Assembly: GCF_964340395.1 (NCBI RefSeq)
Contig: NC_135552.1
Span: 25,682,181 to 25,746,180 of the forward strand
Length of the DNA: 64,000 bases
Origin: Glandiceps talaboti
Lineage: Eukaryota > Hemichordata > Enteropneusta > Spengelidae
Direction: 5' to 3'
The notes under the pieces were generated by a model. The model made no database searches. It was not told where the DNA came from and saw only the letters and a program-made list of their open reading frames with translations. The translations under genes and the position numbers were made by a program. Of this stretch, positions 1-14,755 are shown one piece after another (within the stretch, counting starts at the first letter, position 1; every line of letters begins with the position of its first letter).

Positions 1-362
1 GGGATGCGAATCGAAATCGCCTTTACAGCATTTGACTTGCAAATCCACAGTACTTGTAACATGGATTACCTTGAGGTGAGTACTTTCCACCTTCTCTGTA
101 TAACCTAACCTTTGATTGATTGAATGCATAGAAATATTTCACATTTCACGTTTCCAACATGATTCACTGCGTTTTACTAATTTTTGTTAAATGTATCAAC
201 ATTAATTTTAGTTCGAGGATTCTGGAACTCAGATGGGACGGTTATGTGGATCTGATCTACCAGGCAACGTCTACAGCTCCGGAAACGTTCTCAGTGTTAA
301 GTTCCACACAAACAACAAAGACACTTTCACAGGCTTCAAGCTACAATGGCTTGCTGTATCTG
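1..362 (+). other. CUB domain, C-terminal two thirds (exons 1-2 of window)
   Basis: Joined across a 136-bp intron, the exons read an acidic patch with C-N-M-D-Y-L-E, then G-R-L-C-G-S-D-L-P-G-N, S-S-G-N-V-L-S-V-K-F and F-T-G-F-K-L-Q-W. This is the usual CUB order: Cys-DYLE, then LCG with PG, then SSGN with a hydrophobic strand, then GF.L.W. CUB domains are extracellular beta-sandwiches, often calcium binding. The frame is open from base 1, so the domain start lies at or beyond the window edge. Exon 2 ends in phase 1, the common phase for shuffled extracellular modules. Confidence 0.85.
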
Positions 363-1087
363 GTAAAACATATTTTCTCTAATCAGTTCCAATTTCAGAA
401 AACATTCCTAGGAACTCTTCCCCCTGTTAGCAATCCCTTGGAGGGCATCTGCGTTAGGGTAATCTCGTGGGATGAATTAAACAACTATCTTCCATGCAAA
501 ATTGAGACTTTACCCCTCAAAATTTGGATATAAGGTTCACAAGTTGGACTCTTTTTTGTGAAATTTAGATTAAAATACATTTTTCAGTAACGACCGTTAT
601 CAAACGTCTAGAACTTCTCTCTTGAAATGTCAACTACGACATTTTAGCAACAATTATCTGAAATCGGGCCCAGACAGCTTTGCATGTGTTTTGGTATTCA
701 ATCACCACAAAATTTGTTTGGAGGGATTTGTGATTGATTAGCACCTCTAAATACCCAATATACAAATATTTCATCACCATTTAACATAAGTCAGCATAGT
801 CATGTAGTCGTCGTATTGAAGTTTCTAATGATAATGTGCACCAAAAAAATTATCTTAATTGGTTAAAAGTAGGAAATATCATTAAATCTGTTTCTTTCTA
901 ACTAATGTTTTTATGTTCTTTGTACTTTTCTCCTATGACATTGTATGTAAGTTTATAGATGTTCTATTTGTTTAATTTAAATTTGTTTGAAAAAAGTGAC
1001 TTATAAGTCCGAAGGGGCTGGGCAGATGTACATCTGTATACGTATATTTATTGTAAATTATTGTAAATCTGCATGTCACTATAATAA

Positions 1088-1155
<68 letters not shown>

Positions 1156-4100
1156 CACTACTACAAGCAGTCAATATTTTATATGCAAATTTTTATGTGC
1201 AAATTTTAAGGGGTAAACTCTCAAAATTACACTTAGAAGACATTTCTTTTATTCTGCAGAATAGAATTATCCTAAAACGATTGTTTTCTCATTTCTACCG
1301 AAAAATGCGTACAGCAATCACCTTTTCTGAAATCGGGACTAGACTAAATCCGTGTCCACAAACATTATATTACTAAGGTAACGGTCGGTTGTTTTCTACA
1401 GAAGGATTCGACGATTGACCGTCTATAATCAAACCAGCTCCTCCTTCCAAGCAAATAATTCTCTTCAACTGCTAAAATTGTTCTCTCGTCTGAGAAGACA
1501 TTATCTAGTATCTAGATTCGAAAACATTATTAGTAGAAATGACTATCTTGTATGACGGATATTAATAATATTATATACCCTGAGGACGATGCCTTCATGT
1601 AAGCCAAAGTTGCCAGTCTACCACATTTGAGGAGGTTGATTAAATGGTGATTGATAATTGTACTCTGCCGGGTTAATTTTATTATTTGGATAGTCAATAA
1701 CTTCGCAGAGAATTTCCCAATAGCTGACATTGGTGAATATATATCATTAGTAGATCGGAACCTCATTTCTGTACAAATTCAAAGTTCTTGGAACTAAAAT
1801 TTCAAACTTGTCCATGGTCATTCGAACGTCATCATAAAATCAACCAGACAAAAGGTCGCCTAAGCGTATTTAGTGTATGGCGGCAAAATCTGACAACCTG
1901 CATGGCGGCAAAATCTGACAACATGCACATGATCATGGACTCTCACATGGATCCATTTAGTTATGTTTTTTTAAAAAACCGCTCATGGTTTCCACCGACA
2001 CAGAAGGCTAACATGAATTGTTTTTATTGTTATTATATGTATTCAACGCGAATGAACAAGTAGTCATCGACCAAGCCATATCTACAGAAATAAGGTATAT
2101 TGAAGTGTTATATATGCGATTTATCTTATAAGGCGTAACAAATTGTGTGGTTCCGATTACATTCAATTTTAAAATAGGTGGGGTAGGTAGATTTTTTATT
2201 TTATTATATTTTTTTTATGTGTGATTGTCTAGTTCAGGTTTTCTATTGTTTTCCATATGGTCTCTGTGTTGTTTATTTATTCCTATCAGATGTACAGCCA
2301 TTACAGATTGGAAGAATAGTTTTATATTGTCTTTTTAAGTTGATGTCAGTTTCCGCACCCACTATTTCTTACGAGACGTCACGATTTTATTATTATTTTT
2401 CTCGAATACGTAAAAAAAAATGTTTAGGATCGGCGTGAAAAACTAGGTGGGGTCGGGTAACCGGAACCAACAACTTTTTTATCTGGCCTAATTATTCCTA
2501 CTAATTCACCTCAACTCGCCAAATTTAACCACTCACTTTAAGATATCAAAATAACGGGACTCGACAAGATCTGACAGAATAAGATATACAGACATGCTAA
2601 AGCTCGTGCATATAAATCCCCAACCCGTATGGACAGAAATGAACCAACAGAAAAAGATAATAAGTTTTTCAACTATACTCTCGTCACATGACTGTACACA
2701 GGTGACATGAATTGGGTAGCCCAGCGAAGACGATGTGAAACGTCTGGCTAGAAGCATTTTCGTGGTTTCTGTAGATTAAGAAGCATAGCATGGAATACGA
2801 TTTTGTCCCAAGTTCTTGCATGGGTTTCATATATTGGAACAATAGAGATAACTTTGGGCCATTATTTTTGTTCAGTGCCAACTTGTTGGAATAGCTCTGT
2901 CAGACAACTGTTTTTCACAGGTAAATTGTATTTCTTCTCCCAACACAAGTCGTGATTGTTGAAACATTTGCCAAATACTACAGTTGTTCGTAACAACAAA
3001 AGGTTATATGTCTTGTGTAGTCAGTATATACTGGCAATGATAAACATGCAACTATCTCTCTGTTTGCCATAAGATGTATTTTGAATTGTGGGAGCATCAC
3101 CAGTTCTTCGTATAGCATGTCGTTTCAATTACTTCATTCAATTGGAAATGCTGTTGGAAACAATGTTGTATATGACTGGAGCCTACAAGAGCACACATCA
3201 AACGACCGATTCCAAGTGATTGACGGTTTCAAGGAATTCACTGTTAATGGTAAACTTTGCTTAATGTCAAAAATTATATTTTACTTAGGGACGAGATCAA
3301 TAGTTCAATGTAGGATAAAAAACTAAATTATTTTACTTTGGCGTTGGGGAGGGGGTTTGAGCCATTTTAGGTCTCGTCCTACAAAATCGAGTTTTCTTTT
3401 TAATAATGGATGGATGGTCTGTACCCCTAAATACCAATATACATCTAAAAATGTCAAATTGAGAAAAGGAGAATATTTGGTATAGTAAATGCATAGCCCT
3501 AAAATAAAGTGTCAGCCAAAGGATATGTTTTACTCACTACATGCTGGCTTGATATTCATAACATTAAATACTAATTTGAAATTGATTGTGTGGTTTGAAG
3601 CAATTTTTAAATTTTGGCCAATTTAGTTAGACGGGGTGGGGTGGGGCATCTGAGGCCTAAGTATAAGAATTTAGATTTTTTTATAAACGACCTTGAATGG
3701 GAAAAAAATCACAACCACTATTTATTGCCAAGCCCATAAAGACAACGTAAGTAGCTAGATCAATAGTTCAATGTAAGAGTAAATAGTCAACAATTGCTTG
3801 CATCTTCTCATACTATCATTTCCATTTTAATACACGGGAAAGACCTTTTATACAAGAAACCTTGAATAGTGACTACTGAAATTATTCAAGACGTCACGTT
3901 AAATGTGGAATAAACAGAGATGGCACTTCAAAGAAACATCAACCCTTGCACTAAATGTACCTTGCCTCGTCTTTTTATGTGAAAAATGTCAACGATCTAC
4001 GGTTGCACCTTTGTTATAAAAGAATAATCAACGCAATGCACCATGCAGTCATTAGTAAGATTGACTTAATTGTATTTAAGGTTGATGGTGAATTTTGTAT

Positions 4101-6028
4101 TTTTAGGCGTGGACCAACCATCTTTGATTATCAAAGAGAGTGCCCTTGATAGGGGAAGCAACTACAAATTGATTGGATCAATAACAACCGAGGGATCGGG
4201 AAATGGAAGTGCTGTGTATTCTTTTTCGACAGCAGTAGCGCCTTTTGGCGGGAATTGTAACGTCAATCCAATAGCAGGTACGCGCTACCTCTCAAAAGGC
4301 ACCACTGATTAAAGCTTAAAGTGGCCATATATGGATGACGCATGGGTATTGATTTTGGATTTTTAAAATTATGTTTCTATACTTGAAAAAATAATGCGAA
4401 ACAACAGAGACTGAATCCTTGTTTGTAACTCAATAATTTACAAAAAAAATTAAAAATTGTTTACATGTTAGTTATTTTATTCCCAATAATAAACTTTTTA
4501 CACACTTTTTAGCTTTTCATAATTCATTAAATTACAAACACGGGTTTAGTCGATGCTGTTTCACATTATTTTTTTATGTATACAAACAACGTAGAGTTGT
4601 CTTAAAAGTTAAAAATCCAAATCAATATGCATATGTCATCCACATGGTCATTTTGAAACTTGTCTTCAAAGACTAAATAGAAATATATCAAGTATCCGCC
4701 TTAAAAACCAAAGTTGCAAACCAAATTTAAAAGCATTATCATGGCAACATTACAAGTGTCCTGATTATAAATGTACTTTTAACTGCATCCCTACACCGAT
4801 ACAAATGTTACGTTGACTGGCATGTTATCAAGATTCATTTTAAAGGTGTCTAAAGGGTAAGGACATTCTTAACTATGTAATTGATTTACATTTCACTTTT
4901 GCAGGTTATGCTCTACGGACCGAGTTCATGGTCAGCTGTCAGGGTTGGAACGCGAATGGAAGGGGTGTTGGAGAACCTGCTACAGATGACAGATTGTACT
5001 TTCGCATACACTTAACAAGTAACAAAGTCACTTACGGAAGAGATTTCTTTCAGTCTACGGACCCAGTGATGGATTCCTTGAGATTACCTAGTGGCCCTTC
5101 AGAAACTGACCCTATTTGGGAGTTGCTGGTAGAAATCGTAAATGAATATAAGGAATTCAATACAACTAAAATTGCTGTTCAGGTATTGGTTAAAGTTTTT
5201 TGCAAATACAGTCTGGTATCATTGGCATGCTGGTATAAGCCACCATTAGCGTAGCGGAACACTAGTACTGGTAGAGGAATGTTGAAAGGAACACAGTATT
5301 AAAACGCTGAACTATATTAGAGGTTAAAGATTTCATTGACAGTAAAATAAAGAGTTTCGACAACATTCGGTGTTATCATAACATCAGGAAAACCAAAAAA
5401 AAGGAAAATACGTCTGTAGCAAAACATACTCAAAAAAGAATGATATGCCACTTTCATTGTAGCCGAATTGCCATCACTTGACATTCCTGTGATAATTTAA
5501 CATGTAATTCTATTTTAGATGTTGCAGGACAAGTCGGAAGAAGGACTACTTGAGTCAGCTCTGGAAATAATCAGAGCGCCCGATATCGTAAACGACTCTT
5601 ACGTTAATCACAAAGCCATGGCAGTAGTAAAGGCTGTGTCTTTAACTATTAACATGGTATGTTTACCTACGTCAATATTTTGAATCATTGTACCATACGG
5701 GTTTAATACGAGATCACACATTGCCAAATATACACATGGTCCACTGACTGCAAATACCTATAATATCACGGAAATAGGTACGAATGGTATAAGCCACAGA
5801 AGTCTTTCAGTTGTGACTCAAACATATTTCTGATGTGATGTAGTAATTCTTAGTTTAATCTAAACGATGATATCCAATGTATAATTGTATAGCATTAACA
5901 ATGATTAAGGTGTGTGCATACATAGTAGGTTTAACCCGAATGCTTTTGAAAACCATCTTCTCAAACTTAATGACGATGAGACCTGTCATAATTATGAGAA
6001 AATGACAAACGTAAGAATTATTAATGCA

Positions 6029-6097
<69 letters not shown>

Positions 6098-6301
6098 CGC
6101 GATTAGTAATTGTTCCATTTGTTTTCTTTTGTGCAGGAAAGCGATGGAGAAGGCAATTCGGTGGGTTCGCAAAAAGAGATGGTAATAAAGTGTATTTTGA
6201 TTTGTTGTATCTAGATCACTATGTCTGTCCCTCTGTCAATCATGTGTTCGTCTCTCTGTATTTGTCTGTCTGTCTCTCTCCCTCTACCTGTGTCGTCGTC
6301 G

Positions 6302-6362
<61 letters not shown>

Positions 6363-9300
6363 TTCTTGCAATTAATTAGGGGAACGGTTGCTCAGAATTT
6401 CATCTACCTTGCCTTGGTGGATATATCGTAGTTGTGTGGCCTGCTTATTAAAAGATGGGCGTGGCTTGCATATTGAAATGACGATTGGTATAATTAGTGA
6501 CATTTCCCAATTTGATCTGTCATCGTGGATATAATGATATAATGCGAATATGTCGTATAGCCTTGATTTATTAACTCTGCTTGAATATTATGTAAATGAA
6601 ATTACATCTACTACAGAACAACGAAAAAGAGAATCTATCCAAAGAAAGTGCTTCACTTTTTAAACAAATCGTCAAAATGTTCTTCACCATAATATACACA
6701 TATAAAAGTCTAATTTGAAATGCCTTGAAGAAGGCATTTAGTTTATATCTGGTTTATACATTCCAGTTAAGAACAGAAATGTGTAAAGTGATAGAATCCT
6801 CTGCAAGTCTGCTGACTCATGAAGAGTCGGTATATCAGATATCATCGGCAATTGAGATGGTTGCGAGAGTACCATCGCAACTGACCAGGAATGCACAGGT
6901 AAGTAATATCAAAATTTCTAGTTTACTTTCTTAATTAGGGCACAGGTAACATTGTACGATTCGTCTTTATTTTTCAAGTTCTTTGTAGATGGAACTAATC
7001 GCCTAAGCCTGTAAAAGATGTATTCCATCATGCCCATACCGCTTGCTCATACGAGAGTTTGAATGACGGGGGTAGGGGGAGGGGGGTGGCGGCAGTTCGC
7101 TCTCAGGGTAGTGGTACCTCGTATATGTAAATTGTAATGCTGTGCTATTATTTCGGCGTTTAATATCAGGATGCCGCAGTTGCAACCATATCCAAGGCCT
7201 CTTCTGCAATTGCTTCAATTACAGAGGATCGGAATGTACACCAAGTAAAGGTCCTAGAGGCGTCAACGGGTAAGTGAAAATGAAACCCTACGAGCTATAA
7301 ATAGTAGATATTGTCGACAGTTCCCGTTACTTGTGAAATAAGAACGACAGCAGAGATATTTGTAGGAATTGCCAGATTTGAATAAAAGTTTTCAAGTGAA
7401 AAGACAACGACAACACAGCTTTCACTATCTGAGCCTATATCGTAAAAGGGGACTGTAAGCTTTGAAGTTTTCTGTGCCATGATAATACAAGTCTTGTGGT
7501 ATGTATATCCTCATCGATAGATTTGGTACATTCGTCTGCCAAGGTTTTGGAAGCCATACATGAATCCGAGTCAGTGAATGATGACAATAATGCTGGCAGC
7601 AGTCACATAACTGTGAGTGTGTATGGCTTATTTTCTTTTAATTCTTATAGATATTGACCAAGTATTCATCTCTCATGGATGAATGAATGGATGGGTGGAT
7701 GACATAAGTCACATTTATTCAACAAAAATTAGAATCGGGCACAAGTCTAAACATAAGCACTAAGGAACTCAATCTGATTAAAATCTGATTTTAATCAGAT
7801 TGTAAAGAACTGATCACGAGATTATTAGATCTTCAGCATGGAAATCACCTCTTCTACAGTTGCTAATTTCTTTTATACAGGGGTTAGTAAAAATTTTGTG
7901 AAACCGTTTTGTATTTACATGTAAGTAGTTCTACGTTAGTATGTGTAGATAAGAGTGAATGAAAACCTGACTTCCATAGCCGACAACAATAGTTTTGAAC
8001 GGATGGGGTTTGGAGAGGCCTTTATTACTCCTGCTGATTTTTCTTCCTTTCACATTCATGCACATGATTTACTGCATTGCTTCTACTTTTCTAGGCTCGT
8101 GATTTAACCAATACTATCGTCAGGTCTCTGACAAACTTGTCATCAGGTGTACTTCGTCGAATGTTACCAGGAGAACAACCTGTTAACATTTCAACTGATG
8201 GTATATCCATGCTGTTAGAAAGGACTACTATGGAAGGCATGGCTTACAAAACAATACAGCTTCAATCTGGACGCTTCTCTCTACCATCAGCAGAAACAAT
8301 GTTTGGAGATGATAACTATGACACTGTTGATTTAAAGGTATGATAAAAACTAGGATATTCTTTGTCTTTAGTAATATTGATGTCAGCACCTTAACTTAAC
8401 CATGACTTCTATAGATGGAGCACATAGCCAAACTAGAATGTTATATATGTCGTTGTTCTTTTCATGCATAATGTGCTATTCAGTTGAAACTTTTCCAATT
8501 GAATTTCACATTTCTGTAGGTAGTTGACTACAAGAGGAACCCATTTACATGGGATAAAACATCAAATGTTCGAGAAAGGGTGATCTCTGTGGAGATCTAC
8601 GACGACAACTTCAACATTATTGCACAGCAGAACATATCGGACGATTTCATTTTTTCAATTGACTATTCCAAATACCCCAAGACAAGTACACATACGTCCT
8701 CTACTGAAGTTCCTGCCGTGTCTACCTCTGACGAAATTACATCAGTCATCGCCATGTTTAACGTCACATCTCATGCCTCTGCAGTTCGAATGTATATCTC
8801 GACCTCAGAATACTCAACTTCTACCTTCATGATCGACACAAAGTATGGCGAGGTGCCAGAAATGGATCATTTTGATTTTAGGATGATAGTACCGGGGGAC
8901 ACGGTAATAAACGAAGAGAAAATATTGACATCAGAAGGGGAAAACTCGAATACGATATCAACTATAAACACACCTGCTAGGATAATTAGACAAGACGAGA
9001 ACTATGAACAAATCGCACCAAACACAAAGACATATGAAGTATTCATACCAACGCAGTTTACTGGCACATATTATGTGCAGATATCAGAATTCAATGGACT
9101 CGGTAAGTTTTGGTTCCATTCTGAAAATCGCTCAACACTCATTGCTCTCTATGTTGCCTGCGTATAGAAATTGAAGCGATAATTGAACTTTACATGCTGT
9201 TACGATAAATACGTCTTGTTATTACCATGATATTTATGAAAGAAAGCACACTAATTCCCAACGTTTTATCAAATAGACAAACCAGAACACTCCATTCTTA

Positions 9301-12126
9301 ACAGACCACGCCAACCATTCACACTGAAGATCCATACAGCAACGTGTAAGTACTGGAATGAGCATCAAGAACGGTGGACACCAGATGGATGCAAGGTAAG
9401 TGTTGTTTTCAAAGCTGGTGCCTTCACCCACTTAAACGATCGTAATGGATCTCATGGGGACTTAAACAGTTACGATAGTGTCAATCTGATTACAACGGGG
9501 GAGGGGGGGGGTATGGTTCGATTCCTTTACTTATTTTAATTTCTGTTGTATATTGTCGGGGGGGGGGCTTGTTATTTTGTAGTTCTGGATATGATCGCTT
9601 TGCTTGTCCTACAAAGGCAATCACAACCAGCACTACAAAAGCAAATAGCAATATACAAAGGACTAAAGATGATTAAAGGAGCCGAACCAAAATTTTAGAT
9701 TGGGTAAATGTGTATTCCTACGTGATATCTGTAACCTGATGGATGCAGGGAGTTGGTCCAAGTGTTCCTCAGTGTACCGTTTCGCTGAGAGAAATAGTGT
9801 TCGATTGAACACAGTCCCTTGGTGTACCTGGTGGTCTGGAGATGTACCAGTTCGTACTTAGAGCCCTCATGACCGTGGAATATCGCTGTTTTAGGATACA
9901 CTGCTTGATTAGACATTTCATACGTTTAAATTTATTAGAAAGAGTTTGAAAGTCGCTTGCCAGCTAGATATAACAAGGTTTGCATGCTCAAACATGCACA
10001 TAGTTTTCCAAAGAAAATCGTTTTACGTGAATATCTGCACTGTTTTAATCACCAACATATTGACACTTTTTGCTAAAGTGGACTAAATTTGATGGATGGA
10101 AGACCCTAGCACACCAAGGACACTGAGTAAGGCAGCCTTTGTGATTCCATGTGCTAGTTGCATGAACTTCGGATATGGTCATAAGTTTACCGAATCTGAC
10201 ATGTGCTCAGCCAATCGCCCGGGATTGCTAAGTGTTAGAAATATTCACAGATTGCCTTGGTTATTGATTCATGAGGAACATGTTATTTTCAGGACATCTC
10301 TGTGCTGACTATTTCATCTAGCTAAAATATATATGTATGATTTTATGTTTTAGGTGGATCCTCTGTCAACTCCGGAGGAAACAATATGTTATTGCAATCA
10401 CCTGACAAACTTTGGGGTCGAATCCTTCTACGTACCTATCAATAAAATTGACTGGGATGTGGCGTTTGCAAATTTTGCACGTCTTCATGAAAATCCAGTG
10501 GTGTTCGTTACAATTTGTATTATCATTGTCTGGTATATTGTTCTTCTCGTGTTCTGCCGCAGAAAGGATAAGAACGACCGACTGAATGTAAGTTCAAACC
10601 AACACCTTTTTCGAGGTTGATCAGTCAGGATTTACAGCTATTGAAGAAGAAAAATATTCATGCAAGCAGTAAACTGACAGTGACGAACGTACCTCTTACG
10701 ACTATCTACCAATAATCAATTTGTGTAGACCATCATCACAATGCCTGTTTAGTGATTTGAACTACCAGTCACTGAAGGTCACGACATACTAGTGTATTCA
10801 GTTGATTCTAATATCAAAGCTCGGACACAATCATCCCCGCAATAAATATAAATCGTTCAATTCAATAATGTTCAATATATGAAAGCCTTTGGAAGTGGTA
10901 ATTACAGAATTTTACAACGCATTTCTGACTACGATAAGTGGCTCAATCCAAATGGGCAATCACTGAACATGAGTGAATTTTTGAAATTGTGAGATTTACA
11001 AGAAATTATAGCATACAAATTTGTTTTGAACTACACTGATGAAGTGGCAAGAATCTAAACACCCTTGCTTTGATGTTGTTATTCCATTCGTTCCAGAACT
11101 GTTACTTCGAATGCTGATGAGACATTAATATTCCATCTGCCTTTAACCTTAGGCATAACTTCAATCAGGCAATACGAAATTAAGTAGAAGCATGAATTGT
11201 TAACCTTTATCACAGACAAGGCTTACCTTGTCAGTGCACATACATGTGATAAGGTTGATGGCTCAGAGCAAACAAGATACATGTATGAGTTACATTGTGC
11301 TTGTATTCTATATTTGTGCTGGTAGGATCACAGCCCAACTCAACAATAAAACGTAGCAATATAATTTGTTATTCCAATCTTTTTGTAGTGGAATACGACA
11401 GCATTGGTTGGAAATCGATCAGGTGATCACGTCCAATATCACGTGACTGTCTATACAGGTTTCACACTGGAATCCGGAACCCGGTCAAATATATACTTCA
11501 AACTTTCTGGAGAAAAAGCGGATTCTGGTATCAGACATCTTAAAGATGTTTTCGGAAAGGTAGTTTCCACATATTTCAACAATTTAAAAAAAACAATTCA
11601 TACAATGTAATTCATTAAAGAAATCAATTAATTATATCTTCTGTCGACATTTGTACGCATAATCCATTCCAGTTTGGTACATACATTAGGTATTTTGTGT
11701 ATTTTTCAAGTAGGAGCATAAATGACCGATTTTAACTTTTGTAAAGATGACACAGGGGTAAAGTCTATTTATATTTATGGCACTGTTTGTTTTTTAAATC
11801 AAATCTCGAAATTCAATCTTTACATGCATGACTGGAAGGCTAGGCAATGCTAATTAAACATTCATCAACTTATGTTGTAGCTGTTCACAAGTGGGAGTGT
11901 TAATCACTTCCTACTGACTGTACCAAAGAAGCTCGGAGAACTACAGTATCTGTACATCTGGCATGACTCTTCAGGTCTAGGTGATGATGCGTCATGGTTC
12001 TTAAATCGTATTGTGGTCACAGATAGGCAAAATGGGGAGTGGTAAGTTCATGTACATATTTATACGCAACAGTCGATGCATGTAACTTGAATGTAAACTT
12101 TGAAGTAATACAGGTTATTGTGCTAG

Positions 12127-12182
<56 letters not shown>

Positions 12183-14696
12183 CAAGCATGCGTACGTACG
12201 TACGCACGCACGCACGAATGAACGCACGCACACACACATACATACATACATACATACATACATACATACATACATACACACATGCATGCCTGCATGCATA
12301 CATACATACATACATACATACATACATACATACATGCATGCATGCATACACATGCACACATGCACACCTGCCTGCCTGCCTGCCTACCTCCATACATACC
12401 TCCATACATACCTCCATACATACATACATACATACATACATACATACATACATACATAGAAATACATATGGAACTTATAAATCAGTCCGTATGAATAGAT
12501 GAAAAATCCGACGTTTCGAATAAATATTCTTTTTCAAAGGAAAAATCGGTGAGATACAGAAATACATACATACATACATACATACATACATACATACATA
12601 CATACATACATACATACATACATACAAATATTGTATATATATAAAGCTAGTCGGAACATTTGGAAAATCTTTTATACTGCATTATGCGTATGGTGCATTA
12701 TCGGTTACTCTTATAAAAAAATCAACCTCGGGAACTACATATGCATACCAAAGGTTGTCGACGAAGATGAGGGAACTTTCTGGCGTTTGTGTGGCTGTTA
12801 CTATACTCCCTGCTCCGTATTATGCATTAGTATTGGTGACATGCGCGATTTACATCGCCTTTTCTTTATTTCAGCTTTTACTTCCTGTGTAACCAGTGGC
12901 TTGCTGTTGATAAGGGTGACGGTAAGATTGATCGGATCTTGACAGTCGCTGCAAAGAATGGCACGTTGGACTTCAAAAACCGATTTGATGCCCTTAAAAG
13001 GCAGGGGTTAAGTGAAGACCACTTGTGGGTTTCGCTATTCTTAAGACCAAAAAGAAGCAGTTTTACACGTGTACAGAGACTGTCTTGTTGCCTTTCAATG
13101 TTGTTAGCCTACTTGATTTCCAATGCCATGTTCTACAAAACCGACTCCGAAGCAGAGAAGATGAATTTTACCTGGATACACTTTGGGCCAATCAAGTTCT
13201 CGCTCCAACAAATCTACATAGGTACCATCTCAACACTCGTTGTTTTCCCAGTGAATATGCTGACCGTCTACATCTTTCGGAATACAAGAAGGACCGGTAA
13301 TAGGTTGACTATTTTCCATAAGTTCTTTAATCTGTTGAAGTTTTGGAAGAGTTCCTCACGATATTCCAAAGATGACGGATCCTCCGATATGACAAGGATC
13401 GAGAAGAAAAATGGTCTGATGCTGCCATATTGGTGTCTGTACATCGCTTATAGCATCATATTTCTGGTGACGTTGATATCCGGGTTTTTTGTCATCATGT
13501 ACAGCATGCAATGGGGGCCAGAGAAATCATCTGACTGGTTGTTTTCATGCCTCACATCTTTTTGTGAATCACTGTTTCTCATCGAGCCCATCAAGGTAGG
13601 AAGAAGCATAGTTTGAAATTGTAAGGTGTTCAATCACTGAATCACACAGGCAAAGGAGATAACTGTAAATCTAATACTAACCTATCCAGTCTTATCACGT
13701 TACTTTGTAACCCTACATCAGCATACACGTCCACAGTAAAAGTACATTTTGCGATAGGAACAACTGTTCGCTGCTGTTCGCTACGTACACAAGCTTGTCG
13801 TATTCAATATAAAACGAGAATAGTTTTCTAATATATCATTTATCCGAACTTAAAAAAGTAAAATGATATTACACATACTGTTATGCGTTTTATCATATGT
13901 ACAGAATGTTTAAGTTCGTTTGATTATTTCAACACCTTTAGGTTCTCGTTCTGGCCTATTTGTTCGCATTGATGATAAGAAATCCAGAAAGTACGCAGGA
14001 GCTGCAACGGAACAAGGTAATCCTTAAAGATGAAGACTACGAAAGCTTTGATAAAGTACCCCTAAGTAAGTTTCTCTTTTATGCCTTACTCTGCTTAAAT
14101 ATTTTAAATATAAAGACCATGTTACCATCAGTGGCATAAAATGATAACTCACTGAAATAAAACTGTTTGCTATTGCACCGAACATCATAGTTTTATGTCA
14201 ACTCGAATGACATTTATATTTTATCCAAAATGATGATGATTTTATGGAGAAACAATGTGAGGTGTTGCAAAATGTGAACAGTACTAGTAAAAGTCACAAT
14301 GGCATACCCACACACTTACATTTCTGATTTACGATGCGTTGATCTTATCAATTATGTTTTTGACTGTGAACACTTCTATTACGTTAATATAATAGCAACC
14401 TCTGACAATTGCTTTGCATTGGTGTGATAGATACGGAAGAAGATTCTCCATATAAACCACTTACATCAGATGAATTAAAGCCAATAAAAATAAGGAGAGT
14501 CCGAGAGAAACAAATGATGTCTGTATTTTATGGAATTGTTGTCTACGTGGTGTTTGTGGGGCTGTCAATAATTCTATGCAGATACGTTAGAGACCCGATG
14601 ACATATTACCTCAATACTCACTTGGAAGATACCTTCATCAAACCACATTCAAGATTCAATGAAGTGAGTTTTAAAGCAAGTTTAATATTGTTTGTT

Positions 14697-14755
<59 letters not shown>

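Larger units (their letters stand above)
363..2875 (+). other. Large intron of the polycystin-like gene
   Basis: No supported exon was found here. It holds a possible retroelement tail followed by a (CTA)n tract near 1000-1164, a short tandem duplication of a CATGGCGGCAAAATCTGACA unit around 1876-1922, and one PIF/Harbinger-like MITE at 2132-2488. The rest is AT-rich sequence in which I see nothing. Confidence 0.6.

Noticed and set aside
2890-2990. Alternative reading of CACAG/GTAAAT at 2920 as an acceptor opening a longer exon
   Set aside because: All three frames downstream meet stops before a donor. Treating it as a donor for exon 2876-2920 keeps phase with both neighbours.
12017-12502. 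Open frames such as a Met/Tyr/Val/Cys repeat and a His/Thr repeat
   Set aside because: Translations of CA and CATA microsatellites in a polycystin intron.
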